Source of the DNA: Promerops cafer
Taxonomy: Eukaryota; Chordata; Aves; Passeriformes; Nectariniidae
Direction: 5' to 3'
NCBI GenBank assembly: GCA_013398275.1
Contig: VZSE01009357.1
Span: forward strand, 525,975 to 589,974
Length of the DNA stretch: 64,000 bases
In this document: positions 23,649 to 38,600 of the stretch, in pieces
Layout of the letters: the number at the start of each line of letters is the position of its first letter
Numbering within the stretch: position 1 is the first letter of the stretch
Notes under the pieces: generated by a model
The model's database searches: none
The model's input: the letters and a program-made list of their open reading frames with translations, nothing else
Told to the model about the DNA's origin: nothing
Made by a program: the position numbers and the translations under genes

Positions 23649-26600
23649 CTGCAGAGGAAAGAACAGGACAGTGGCAGGGCTCCTGCTATCTACTCCTTTT
23701 CATCTGAGAGGCTTTTGGCAGTTTGTCAATTCACTGCCATGAAATGAAATAACGAGCAGCATCTAAGGCAATGCCCTGCTTCCTCCATTTCTCCCAAAAA
23801 GACATACAGACAGAGCTAAAATGCAACACCTTTTCCAGGCAGGATCACCACCTGGGCAGGCAGGGAAGCAAGCAAGGGACTCTCTTGTTCAACTCAGATA
23901 CTTCTGATGGTTCAAAACTAGACAACCTTTGACTCTAGTAAATTTATAAAACTTATCTCTAATTTGATCAGCCAACAGACTTCCTTTTTAAGCCCACAGG
24001 GGAGAGTAATCCATAACACTCTCAAACACTGGGGTCCTATGAAACTCATGGTTTTTTCTAACTTAGAGGCAAATTAGTTAATTCTCCAAAAGCATGTGAA
24101 ACCATCAGGTGTAGTCTGCAATTAGCATCAGCCAACCTAAGATCACAGTGCTCTCCCAAAAGGTGGGATGGCCCTCCTGTCCACCCTGCTTGAACATCCT
24201 GTCATGTCCAGCTGTCCTCGTGTCAGCAACAGCAATTACTCAGCCATGCTAGTTCTTTTATCAAGTCACCAGATAACAAATCCAGAGAAAAAAGTCTGGG
24301 CAACCCCAACTGACAACCGGTTACCTATGCTCCCTGTGTACCAGAGTGCACAAATTAAAGAGCCACGAGCAAAGAAAAGCACAAGAAAATACAAAGCAGA
24401 GATTCAGTCACAACATTAGCCTGAATCAATGGCTGAGCAGGAATCTTCGTTGCTTTCAGCATCTGTTCCAGTCCTGTGAACAGCTTCACCTACCCAGTAA
24501 GTGCTGGTAGAGAACAGTGCTGAGCTCGTCGTCGGACAGGAAGGCGCACAGCTCTGCCAGGCAGCCGGCCGAGGCCATGCGGGTGGCATCCTGACAGGGG
24601 ATGGGAGAACAGAGAACATGGCTTGAGCTCAACACACCCCAGAGACAGGCAGCAAGAAAAACAAGTGTCAAAAGATGACAGGAAATAAAGAGGAGGAGAA
24701 TATAAATAGTGGTATTTCACTCCTACTCCCTGAGGACTTCTTTCAGTTCTCATTGTTTCTTGCACATAATGGAATTTAAAACCAAATCTAAGGTCAAAAA
24801 AGCCAGAAGAATTCTCAGAATTTTGAGCCAGAAGTCTCAAAAGAGACTGAAGAATTACAGATTTTATCTAAGTTCTGATTTGTTCAATGGAAAAGTCATG
24901 AAGATGAAATTAAATGTTTTAAAAGATGAGTTCACATGGGCTTAGTTTAGATTCACTTACTGTAAGTGTTATTTCTGGCCATCTCTGGATGAGCTGGTCT
25001 CTGTGATAAACTCTTACTACTTTTCATTTAAGACTTCCAGGCTTTTGCTATTTTGGCTTCCTTATGTGACCATCCCATTACTGTCCACTTCTCCCCCAGA
25101 TTTATTTATATTTCTAGCATGTCAACAGTTGCATGTGTATTGTAGAGACTGACATGAAAAAGAAATTATTAGATGATTAATTTAATCTCCCTCATGTTAC
25201 TGTTGCTATCTGCTATATACAAGAAGACCTTATATTAAACTTGGAGAGCTTCTCTCACTGGAGAAAAATCTGTCATTATCTGAAAAATTTCTCACACAGA
25301 ATGATAAACCTGACCTGAGAGGCTACCAACACATCTGTGCATATCGTGAAGGTACTGCAGGCTTTCTCCAAGATAAAAAGCAAATCCTGACTGCAGAGCT
25401 ACCTGAAACCTGTTAGTGAGGAGCTGCAGGTCAAACCCACATATGCAGTTGCCAAGGAAACATTAAACTGGAGGCTTTTCAGAGTTACCAGGGACTGGTC
25501 AGGAATCTCCAATTCTTCACTGTGACTACATCATTAATAATTTTCCCAGAAGTTATTTTAGACAGTAATTCTGTTAGAAAGTTCAGATTTGAAGTGTAAG
25601 AACAAGACTGTCTGCAGCAGGGGACCTTTGCAGCTGGCTGAAGCAGTACCTCATCGTGTCCCAGCATCCCCAGCAGCACCGTGCTAATATTCTTCCTAAT
25701 TGCAGCATCTACTTTTGCACCAGCTCCTCTTGTGACAAACCGCAGCGCTTGCAGCATCGTATCCCTGCAAGAGATCACATTCTACAGTCAGATGTTGCCT
25801 CTCCCCCACCCTCCAAGAGAAGTTTTGCTCTGGATACCTGTAGATTCTTGCACAGCAATTACACTGAGATGCCTTACTGTTTGGGAGAGTGATCCCCTCT
25901 CTGCACTGCTGGAGACTCCATCCTAGACAGTACTTCCATGTTTCTGTCTAACACAACACAAATATTTTCTGATTGTTCAAACATTACAAAAATTATCATG
26001 TCAGGAAGTTCATATCTTAGGGATCTGTGCCCTTAGAATACAAGAAGAGCTGCTATACTTCAGCTCAGACTGACAGTCAATACTGCCTTTTATCTGAAAG
26101 TGGGTGGGCTACTTGGGGATGTGCAGGAGAGGACAGCTGAGCAGACCCCAAGCACTCAATACTCTCACAGCTCACCACTTGACACAGGAAGGCCCCATCA
26201 TCCCCATTCTTGGTTTACAGTTCACTGCTTTCATTAATACATGCATCTTACTCGAACTGGGGGTTTTGTTCATTCATCCCAGCTCTTTCTTTCATCCTCA
26301 GTAAGCAGGAAGGTCTGAGCTGTCAGCTGCAGCTTACCTGATGGCAGAGTCATCACTGGAACGAATTCCATTCAGGAGCTCTGTGAAGAGAGGATCCACT
26401 TTGACATGGATGACAATGAGTTTCCCAAGAGCATCGGCAGCTTTAAGGCGAACAGCACGGTTTGAGTCTTGCAGAGCTTTGGTGAATGTTGTTTGCAACT
26501 GGGGCAAAAATGGTTTCAGAGCAATCTCAACCTATTCCAAAGTGGAAGAAGGGAAAGTGGTGGGGTCAAGTATTAAAGAGCAGCTAGAGATCAAAGCCTG

Positions 26601-29600
26601 AAAACAGCATGACCTCTTCTACAGCAGTCTGTTATCAGAGAGCCCTCGTTAAATCTAACGCACTACTAAAATAGGAAAAATATGAAACGACAATTTACCA
26701 CAAAACCTTTCACCTTTTTCAATCTAATCATCTTTTCTTCACACTGAAATACAAGGGCAGCAGTGAGAAATTTTACACTATCATGAACAGCCTTTTGTAC
26801 TCAGAGCACTGAATAAAAGCTCAGTTCTGTTCAAAGATACATAAGATCTTTGCACTTTACAATACATAAAAACGGTGGATACAGGAGAGATTAATTATAT
26901 GGTGGGTTTTAATCACTTGAAAGTAGGATCAGCATTTATCAATATTTCTAAGAAGCCCAGTGGTTCAGCACTGGGGGCTTTTTTTGTAGGCCAGAAGCTG
27001 CTGGAAGAATGCAATCCAGTTACAGCGCTATCCCTACATATCAAAGCTACAGCAGCAGGCATCCCAGCTGTATTTACATGAACAGCAACAGGTATTTCTG
27101 AAGGTTGCCATGGAAAATGTTCACAAACCACAGTCCAATACTTTGAATCTTACCTTAGCTAAAAGAAGGCTTAATGTTTCAAGCAGCGCCACCTTGACAT
27201 TCCAGCTGAACCGATCTCCCAAGATTCGAATGAGTGGCCCAGTGATGCTCACCACAGATGGTTTGAGAGCTTCAGCAGAAGTCAGCTTTATAACCAGCCC
27301 TAAGGCCTTTGCTGCCTCCTCCTTCTGTTCTGGATTACCAGTTAAAACACCTTCCCGCAGCACCACAAGTATGGAAGTCACTCCCTGTCACGAAAATCAG
27401 ATAAGAAAGCTTAGAAGCTAAGATGCAAGAAATATGTATCTTATTTTTGTTCCTATTATACACCAGATGCACAAACTTGGAGAGTTTCTCTCAATTTCCT
27501 GTTGACCTTCAGCTGCTTGATTCCACATTGACAGAGCTACTTTTATTTGGTTTGATTTCATGCCTCTCCGCCTTACTAAGCCAGTTGCTATGAGAAAAGT
27601 GGTGGCGGCTCAGGGAATTTTTAAACAGAGAAATTTGGCACAGAAGTCCAGTGTTACTCCCACACAAAAAGCAGCCAGCAACTATAACTTACGTGCATAA
27701 CAGAATTGTCAGAGACCTCACTGCAAGAGGGGTCTTCTGTAGGGTTACTCAAGAGCTCTAACCTACAAAAAGTCCTCCAATATACAGGTTTGGAATGCCT
27801 AAATAGTCACTGCTTCTAATAGCTATAATATCAATCAGTTCTCCCCAAAGGTCGGGAATTGTGGCTGTGAGGAATCTGCACTCATTCTGATCCTTTACCT
27901 TCTTAGGAATACAGAATCCTGGCACGTGCTCGCCCTTGGCCTCATTCCCTACAATCCGAATATCCCTGTGCAGGTCCTCAATGAGAGCAAGCTGGTTCCC
28001 AGCATCTAATTTCTGCAGGAGAGAGGGGTAAAACAAAGATCAGGCAACATGACATCCAGATATCTTGTGTGAAGTTTTCTCAGGCCAAGCATTACTCCTG
28101 TAACCTTTTTAAGCTGCCTCTCACCTTGGTGATGGAATTAAGCGCATCCCAGCTTTCATTCAGAACTACAGGGTTGGTGTCATTAAACAGGCGAATCAAG
28201 CCTGAAACCAAGCTCCTGAGATGCCCGGTGTAGTCTGCTTTTGTCTTGGAGCAGTAGATATTCAGCATGATAGCTGCTGCCTGTCTCATGCCCAGCTCAG
28301 GGCTGCGGGTAGCTTCTAGCAAATCTTCAGTTATAATTCTTTGTCCAATGTCATCTTCCACAGACAGGATCACAGACTGGCAGTTTGCCATCTCCTGAAG
28401 AGTCCAAATTAACTTTACATTAGTTCTCAAACAGAACAAAGCCAAATTTAGCCTCAGGTTTCTCCATGTTATCCCCAGCACTGTCTCTAGATAAATACTA
28501 CAACACACCCCACTTGCTAATTGTTTCTCATTAAAGAGCTGGTCACATCACCATTAAAGGCTTGACTCAGTCCTGGTGCAGACACAGCTATGACCCATTC
28601 GTAAAATTTAACAAGTGACCAAACTCTGCTGAACTGATTGCTGCAGCAGCTGCAGGAGGGATAATTTACAAAAATTAGAGTAGCTCACTCTCCCCCATCT
28701 TATTCACCCATGAGAGACTGTGAGTCTTGTCAGATAACATTCTTCTGATTTAGGTAGGTTAGTGCTGTGCGTCACAGCACTAATTACAAGCACGTCTGTG
28801 GGGACATTAGAGATCTCCAGGCAGACTTGGGGCTAGAAGCTGATCTAATGGGTATCCACAGCAGAAAGACAACAGGACTCTGTCACTCATTCCTAATTCA
28901 CCAACTGATTATGAAAATGTCTGTCCACAGTCACAACTCCAGGATGTTCTCTAGAGTCCAAACACCAGATGTTTTGGAGAGCAGTACGGGAGGATTGCAG
29001 CATGCAAAATAGGAGATTTCCTCCCTGCAGCCCTTTAATCTCTCAGTCTTCTACACCAAGAATAAATACAAAGTTAACTTGACTCTCTGGCAGTTCTCCA
29101 GGAATAAGTAAACTGAGAATTGTATCTTGTAGCAGGCCAAGGAGACTTTTAAATGGATACAAATAGATTTGGAAAGCATACGTTTTTTGACTCACAATAT
29201 GCCACCAAGCAAAAAGACTCATCCTGGAGAAGCTAATGGACTGAATTAAACATGCAATCTGTGAATCTAGAGAACACAGATTCTGGGCTGGGAAGTAAAC
29301 CTGGTGCACTCTCTTCAGGCAGCCTGTCACAACAAAGAGCTGAGCTATGCTACTTGCCAATTGCTCTTCAGTGGTGCCCAGCTTCTCTTTGAGCGCAGAC
29401 ATCATGGCAGGCAGGATGACACTCAAATGCCGTGTCAGAGCGTCTCCTGCCACTGAGGAGAGGAAAGCCAGCACCCGGGTGTTCACTGGGGGGGTAGTCA
29501 GCTACAAGAGTGAAAAATAAAACCAAAAATTGAGACAAGCAGGAACTTATTTCAGAAGGAGTCTCACTTTCTCTACAACATGAAATATTTATGCATCACA

Positions 29601-32600
29601 AGCCAAATAACAATGTTTTGAGCATAAAATCAGAAGAAAATTTCAGACTATGCTCTCCCAAAAACTGGCAGCAAGCAGAGGAAACAGCACAGATATGAAG
29701 TTTAAAACTTGTTTCCCATTGTACCTTTGGCACCAAGTAAGGGAGCACCACACGGCTCTTGACAGCCATAACTTGTTTAAGACCATCCACAGCAAAGTCA
29801 GCTGTCTCTTCATTATCCTACAGGGAAAGAGAAAGAGACAAACTGAGAAATGATCTGTGACACACCAAGCTATGCCCCGTTTCAAGGGACAATTTTCCAT
29901 GTGATCATAAAAACAAAACCAAGTCCTTCTATTCAAAAAAGATCTCTTATTCTCATAGTACCTAGCAAAACCCAAACCAAGCTCTTCTGTCACATCAGAA
30001 AGATTTTCCATTTCAGGCATGGTGACCAGGCAACTTCATTGGGTGACAATGGCAATTCCATTCCAGAGCCAAGTGTAGCAATTCTTAGGCCTAGGCTTAA
30101 GCCACAAGATCTTCCCTACCACTGGCTAGGATGACTCCAGGAGGAGACAAAATACTGCTGCCATTCCCTGGAAAGTCTGCCACTACAATCCTCCTGCTCC
30201 TTTAAGTTAATTATTCAAAACTTGTCCCACAACATCACTAATCAGGTTGGTGACTAATGCTGAGCAATGCTCACCAGCTGCTTCAGCAAGAACGGCAGGA
30301 TGTCTTCAAGAGCCTGATGGCCAATTGTTGAGTGCAGCTGTTCAAATGTTTTGGCTGCAGCCTCTCGAACTTCTTCCAGAGGGTCACACAGTGCTTTCCT
30401 CACTGTAGGAACCAGGGACTCAGAGAAAAGCAGTACCTGTAGATGAAGAGATACAATTACAGAACACCTAAAGCACAACAGACATGCATATCTCAGTAAA
30501 GTAGTGAAGAATGCAGAATTTGCACAACTGAAACTAAACTGCAGTTTGCTTGGAATAATATTGGAAGAAAAACAGGATCCATCAGCACAAATAGTTGCAG
30601 TGCTCTAAGGCTACCAAGTGGAAGATTTCTAGTATTATATCTCATAAAAGGCAACGCTTAAATTTATGAACTGATACAAATTCATACAATTTGCCTGAGG
30701 AGAAACTCAGTGTTAGTTACAAGCCCTGACTTCACAGAACAAGTCCAGCACTAACTGTATTTTTCTGTCTCAAGTGCAATACCTGCACCATAACATCAAT
30801 ACCTGGGAAAATGGGAATTTCACCTGGCACATGTGACTCACCGCATCCCTGCTAGTTGATTTCATGATCTCGCTCAAACCGATGCAGACTCCTTGCCTCT
30901 CATCACTCTTGTCTGATCTCAGTCCATCTTCCAGGATAGGAATGATTTCAGGAAGGATCTTCTCCCCTAACTTTCTGACAAGGTCTCCTAATGTCCGTGC
31001 TGCAACCTGTCCCCAAAAACATATTAATTATTTTCCTTTTTTATAAAACTTTGGAAGGTGAACTGTGAGCAAATGTTCACTTTTGATCATACGCTATTGT
31101 TCATAGTGCAGAGAGAGCAATAGGGTGTAAACAGTATTACAAATAACCATCGAAAAATAGTTTTACTGTCATCACAATCACAGTTGTCTTCAGCAGACAG
31201 AGAACTCAGACATTCTCATGCTCAGAATAGTTAAACTGATGACAGCTTTGGAGCAACTTATAGAGAAGAATTCTCCTGTGTTCCTCAGGAGTTATTTTCT
31301 ACAGTCACCTGCAGGATCAGGAAGGCACAACTTAATTCCTCACCGTTCGCTTATCTGCACAAGTACTGGCCAGGAATTTCAGCAGAAGCCCAAAGAGTGT
31401 TGGCAGAATTTCCCGCAGCGTGCGAGGAGTGTTTGAGACAACGATTTTCCAGACATGTAAGGAGGCCTGGCGCACCACCAGCTGCGTGTCCGAGCGGCCC
31501 ATGTACAGCCCCGCCAGCACCCTGTTCCTCCTCTCCACTCCCAGAGCATTAATGATAGCCTGGAAAGAAACAGCACAGAATGGTATTATCTGCCCCTGAA
31601 ATCTATAAAAAGAATAGAATACATGATTATTCAGTATGTCTTTCCAGCAGGCTGTCCATGCTGATTTAAAATAGAAGAATTTGAAAAAAATAAAGGCACA
31701 ACAGGCAAGAACAGCTTTACCTTATTTGACTGGGCCGTTCCAAAATTGTCATCCTCTGAGGCAGTTTCTGTGGTCATTTTTCCAGTGACTCCTGAGATAT
31801 GGAAGAGAAGATCTCCAAGGAGCTGAACTGAGCTAAACCTGGCAACAGGAGCAAGTTAAGTGTTATGAGCAGGGCGCTCAGGCAGTACCTGTCCAATTCT
31901 GACAGGATGTCAGCTACAGACCAGAGCCAAATGGGAAGCACAGCTGGGTCTGCACTGAAATGCTGCATGGGCTGATGTGTAACATCAGTCTGCCAACATG
32001 GCTGAAAGCAGCATGATAAAGAGAAAGGGAAGGAGTGAATTCCAAACTGAAGGGCTGAGAGAACTATCAAATCAAAGCAATTAATCCAAGAATAGCCTTG
32101 ACTCTAAAAAGGAACAAGACACTGCCTGTATCTGTCTAACCCAAACGACATTCACCTGGGGAAGAGTACTTAGCAGCACTCAGCTGGCACAAATCATTCA
32201 GTGCAGCTAATTTTTGAGCAACTGCTATTGGCTGTGAGTGCTCCACTGCGCATTTTCATACACAGGAGAACAATAACTTGCTCAGCATTTGGAGAAATGA
32301 AAAACAGTACACAAGGGCTAAATATTGCCACATCATCTGCCTTGGAAGTGCATTTCAGAGTCACCACCAGAATTAATAATCCAGCAGGAATGCTCTGCAG
32401 GTAGTAGGAAACCCGATCCAGCCTGGCAGGGCTTTGCAGACTCAAGTGCTGTAAGGCATCATGCTCCAATCAACAAGCAAAAGAGACACTTGTTTTTGCT
32501 TCACAAGAGGTCTCTGCATTTTTTTGAGGAGCAACACAGAGCCTAAATCACACCGGTTTTTCAAGCATGGAAGGGAAACATTTGTGGCTAAGCTGGTTCT

Positions 32601-35600
32601 GCCTTACCTTATCCTCCACAAGTCATCAAAGAGCCCGTCCTCGAGCTGTGGCAGGAGCAGAGCAATGGCAGTCTCGGCGTACATGCTGATGATTCGCTGC
32701 CCCGCGCGCAGCGCCGTGTCCCGCACAAACTCGTTCTCGTCTGCCAGGGCCTGCACACAGGCACAAAAGGGGCTCTGAAAACTCGACCTTTCAGCACAAT
32801 ACACAAAAGCAACAGGAGGAAAACAAACCAATGTTTTCTCTCTCCACCATGAAAACCAAATGAATTACAGAGTTGTGAATGCACAAAGATGACTTAAAAA
32901 AAATGACTACTGACCACAAGTGAAAGACAGCAAGCCAGTAACTTAGGAGAAATAATTTATAATTTAAATTCCCTTTCTTTTTTTCTAGTAGTCCAGCCAA
33001 GCTGGACAATTATTGAAAATTATACTTAAAATATTCTGGAGCCTTCTTTTTATTATCTGATAAATAAAATTCTTCAGTTTTGCTACATACCTTAAGGATA
33101 CAAGGAATGATGGGACCAACATAGGGAGTGAACTTGTCTCCAAACGTAATTGGCAGGTAGTTGAACATCATGATATAACCATCTCGTACATGTGGAGCAA
33201 TATCCACTTTACTGGCAGTCGCTACAATCTCTGGCATAAGTTTCTCCAGCTTTTCTACCCCCAAACCAGCCATAACTTCAGCCAGACCTGGGGGAAAAAA
33301 ACAGGGAATGGAGTTGATACACACAAGAAACAAGCAGCTAATCTGATTTAATATGAGAAGACCTGAGCTCAGTGCTCACACACAGTTGTCCCCACCTTGA
33401 GCAGCACCAGAGCGATCCACTGAGCTCTGCTCATATGTCAGTGTCTCCATCAGCCACGGCAACAAATCCTCAAAGCAGGACTCTCCCATTCCCTTCACCA
33501 TGGCCCCCAGGGCCTTTGCAGACACTGTGCGCACCTAACAGACAAGAGAAGCAGAGATCTGCAAAATGTCCAGTCAAAGGTGCTATGGGTGTGCCAGGCT
33601 GATTAGGACAATGTTTAACCTAATGCACTAAAAGACAAACTGTGTTTGTACTTTAAAAAGTACTTAAAAGACTTACTTCAGGTACAGGATCCAACAGAGA
33701 GGCCTTCAGTCCGGGGGTCACGCTGGGTAGGTATGGAGCCAGATCCTAAAACAAAGAGCCCAAAAAGTCAGAACTAGATTCAAAATGAGAGAAAACATAG
33801 TCACCTTCATGTAAAGGACATTCACCCCTTAGAATCAGCAAACACCCTTAACATCCTGAGAGTTTAATTAGCTGCTCTCACAATACTGCAGACAAGCACA
33901 GTGAATTATTCTGCAAGTCCAAGAAACACCAGTTCCGTGCAGATCACTCAAAACCTTTTTAATGCTCACTCACAACTCAGCAGTTTGTGTCTCAGGAAAA
34001 TCCAACACTCTTAACATTTACACGAGGTTTAAATGTAGGTATTATCAACACAAAACTTAAACACAAATCTTTAGCCTACAGTCAGGTCCTACAAATACTT
34101 TTCAAACAAACCCCGGATCCATTTGTTACCAGCTGATCTGTGTTTCACTTGTTTGTTTGTTAAGGCATTTCTTATATGGTAAAAATTACAAGACCTTTCT
34201 GCAGGGATAAACTGGTAATAACTAGTTGACCAAAGCTGACAGTCTTAAGGACCTGAGAACTGTCACTATCCTTATAGTCGTCTGCTCATTTACATTTAAT
34301 TAAGAAGCTGCATTGATGCTACCTTAACAGCAAAATCTCCAAGCCAAATAAATTCTCTCTAGTGCTTGTCACAGTGATCAATTCGAATGCAGTTAGAGGG
34401 CATTTTTAGCACTGTACCTTTTGGTCAGTCAGGGAGTACATGTTCCCAATGATCTGGGCAGCCATTTTCCTGGTGTCTGTGGAACGATCCTGGAAAGCTC
34501 TCTGAACAATTGGCATGATCAGTGCTAAGGATGGAGCATCAATGAAATGGACAAATTTGGTATCCAGTAGAGTCTGCAAACACTTCTGAGTCTTCCTGGA
34601 AGGGTCAGTGAGAGCATCCAACAGAACTGGAGCAATTGCTGAATATTTTTTAAAAGAAGAGAAAACATTTTATTGGTACCTAAACCAAAAACATGTCAGG
34701 ATGAGCTGGTGTGCTGTCATGGGATGTTTTAGGTCCTTCTAAAGCAACAAGCAGCCCAAAGACAGGGGAAACTCTATTAACATCAGCTGAAAAAATGCAC
34801 AGGAACATTTAAAAAGCCTGGAAGCAGACAGCTGCTGTTAAGCTTTCATGGTATACTTCTGTAAGATTAGTTTCATTTCTATAAAAATTTACATTTAATC
34901 CTAAATACTGTGAACCTAAATCTTGCTATTATAAACCACAGTCACATCAGGATATTAGAGATGCACAGACAGGTCTTACCCAGGATCTCTGGATTCCTGA
35001 TGACAGACCCAATCTGCCTGAGAGCCTGCTGCCCTGCATTCTGCACCTTCACATGGGAATCTGTCAGCACTTCAGTGAGTTTGGGCACGATGTTGGGTAA
35101 ACAGGAAGAAAGTTGTTTGGGAGCACAGTATGCCATAGCCCCCAGCAATTCCACTGAGCCTGTGAAGAAAGTACACCAAGAAAAAAAAGACAAAAGAAAA
35201 GACAAAACACAGTATTAAGAACTGACATGAGATGATGATCACGTTTACTTCAAACTCAAATCTACCAGTCAGAGAACACAAAGAAAGGCTGAAATGCATT
35301 AAGTGACTCTATGCCACCTAAAAACACCAAAAAATATTTTCTTTTGTATGAGGGAGACAGAATGTGTTAAGAAAATTCCAGGTTCTGAAGTACAGCTATA
35401 GAGACAGGAAAAAACTGTCCCTTGAATATGCCACAGGGAAAAAGGTTACTCGAATGTGTCAGGGAACTCAGCTGTAAAAAGCTGGAGAAGTTCCACAGTC
35501 CCTTATAAGACAATAAACCATCATGGCCATCTGCAGGGATGAAGGAATACACAAGGGGGATGGCAGCAAAGGGAACTGTGGGTCATTCTCAGTCATGTCA

Positions 35601-38600
35601 GGCACATATTGGTCCATACCAGCTTTAGTTCTCCAAGATTCCTCTTCTAGTGCCGCAAGAAGTGATGGCAAAACCAGCTTCACCCCATGAGTACTCAGAT
35701 TGCTCATTACAGCTTTGGCACAGTCATCTGCAGCCTCCAAGGAGAAGAGAACACTTACAAACTGTGACACAACACTGTTTTCCTTCCTCTGAGACTCTCT
35801 GGGAACAAAGCCTTCATGTAAAAAGTGTCTCAGTACAATGATGCAGCTGGCTAAGTAGCTCCCAATTAATGGGCAATGAAATCAGATGCTTTCAGTTACT
35901 AAGAAGATCAAATTGTTATTAGTGGTATCTCAAGGGATAGGCCACCTTCTCTCTTTGCCTCGTTACAAACAGGATTCTCATCCATATCCATTCCATCTGG
36001 GTTTTTTAACAGTCTGTGATAGCAGAAATTTAAGGCGCCTTACCTCTCGCACGTACTGGTTCCCATCTCCAAAACAAAGCAGCAGGTGAGGCAGCACATG
36101 AACCACATAGGGCTCAAACAGCTTCCCAAGCATGCTGCAGAGCATCTCAAAGGCAAACAGAGCCCCTAAAAACCCAAAAAGGACAGTCAGAGGAAAATAC
36201 AACTTCATTTAAGGAGGATGGGAAAAGAAGATACAATTTGCCAAATATTGTTCCAAAAGCACTCAAATCTCACAGCTGAAAGTCTCTTGCTTTCTTGCCC
36301 TTGTGGCTTGTGCTGTAGTAGGGATTTGTGGCCTCAGAAAAGGAGCTCTGCCCCCGCAACCCCTGCCTTTGGAAACAGGAGAGGGGGGCACATGCTTATG
36401 GTCTAGGACTAGAAATCCTTCTTCCACCACAATGTGAATCGAGCCATTTTGGGACACAGTACACAACCAACGGCCTCACAAGAGATACTTCCCATTTCTT
36501 TCTTGCCAAACTTTAGTAAAATAAACGTAACTAACCCAAACACAGGGGTGCAGGAACTTCACCTGACCACAATGGTAGTAGGTACAAGAGAAATGATGAG
36601 TATCTGGAGGGAAAAGCTCCTGTCCCTTACCCTCCCGCCGGCGGAAGTTCTTCTTGTCCTGGATAGCATCGGTCAGCGTGGTCATCATCTCCTGCTGCTT
36701 GAGAGAGAGGATGCCCAGGCCTTTCACCAGGCCTGCCAGACCATAGGCCGCACCTTTGCGCTCAGCGTACTTATCAGACTCCAACAGCAGCTGCATCAGC
36801 TTCTGGATCATTCCTCCTGCATCTTCCTTAATTGCAGGCACTAGAGGTGGTAGACAGCTTGCCACTGACTCTTGAACCTGTAAAACAATCCACCAGCCAC
36901 CAGATCACAAAACAGTCATTACTAACATAAATTCCCCCTAGAATGCACCCCAAGTGAAACCTTTCTGTCACCATTTTTCATCTCTCTGCCATCCCTAACA
37001 GTATCCTGGTGTTAACCTGCCTCTGTGTGGAACCTGCCAAATCCTCCCAAAGGCACCTACCTGCTGAGATGGGGTGGACAAGGCTGCTATCAGCTTGCCA
37101 ACAATTGGTTTCACTTTAGGGTCACTCTTGTCCAGATGTTTTGCCAGTGACCCCATCAGAATGACCACGCTTTGCCTGACAGCATCATAACTGGCATCAT
37201 TAGGAGCATTTTTCAGGAATTCTTCAAACACTGGCAAGAGAGAGTTAACATTGTCCTGAAAAACAAAACCACAGAACTTGCCACTAGAGTCCACTCAGAA
37301 TGAGATTTGCTATGCTCAGTGGACTTGTTTGTTCTTCTCTGAGCCAACAACTGAACAATCATACTGTATTTACAGTTCATTTCGTGTGTCACATCACATA
37401 AAACCTTGTACCATCCCGACAGGCAGCAAATATTTCCTGCTACAGAGAAATTAGCTCTTCAAAATTAGAATCCCCAAGCCTGCCAGCATGATGTTCTGCC
37501 AGAAGCAACACGAGCTCCCAGGCCTGAACATCAGTGCCCGCTCCTCTGCTTGCCCCATTTGCCAAGGGAGAGCAGAAACATCAAATGAACTTCACACTGG
37601 TTTTCTAAGAAACACAATGAAAGAATGAATAATATGAAGATACCCCAATTGTCTTGGGCTAAACTAAAGAATACAGGCATCTGTCCAGAGGTGACTGGCA
37701 CATAGGAGGCAATCAGAAGCTGAGCAATTCACACCCTGCACACCTTCCCCATCTGACACTGCTGGAGAAGGATGATCCTCAGTTCCTCAATGTTTTAAGT
37801 TTAATTAAGCCAACGAGCAAGGTTTCATGTTTTGCTTTGCATGAAGCTTGAAAAGGAATTCTCATCTTTGCAGGATTAAAAGATCTATGGTCTGATTTTA
37901 CTTTTATTACTCTAGTTTTATACCATTTTAACTCCAGTTGATCCAGGGATATTACATTTTATAGCAATGACAGGGATGAACCACACTTAGTCAACACTAG
38001 ACACTAACAGAACAACTCTGAACACAAAAATTCCTAAATGAAAGTTTTCAGCTGTTACAAGTAACAGCAACCTCTAAGAAATTTACAAAAATTAAAAAGA
38101 AAAAAAAAATTTACGGGCTCCAACACAGTATCTACATAGCCATACCTACATCTTTTTTCCCCTGATAGAGACAGAAACATTCAGACTTACTTTGCCATGA
38201 GTGTTGAGTGTTGAAAGAGCTGCATCCAACATGCACTTCCTGACCTCAGGACTGCGATCATTCAGAGCATCTGGCACAAAAAACTGAAAGAGGGGCTTCA
38301 CCTGAGAACTGTCCAGATGCTCTGAGAGCTTGTTAAGGGCCAGTGCTATGCCACACCTGTGAAGAAGGTGATGAGCCTGTGAGCTCACAATCACATTTGC
38401 TATCAGCAGCAATTACAGAAACTGAGAGTGAGAACCATTATGGAAACAAAATGCCTCAGAGTGTCCAACCTCTGTGCATTTCATTACATAACTCCATGCT
38501 GCAGTCTCCCACAAGGACAACAGTCCCTCAGCCATATAATAGCTTTTATCTCAATTAAGCTGTTGGTATACTTGAGTCAACTTAGATATCAGGATCACTT

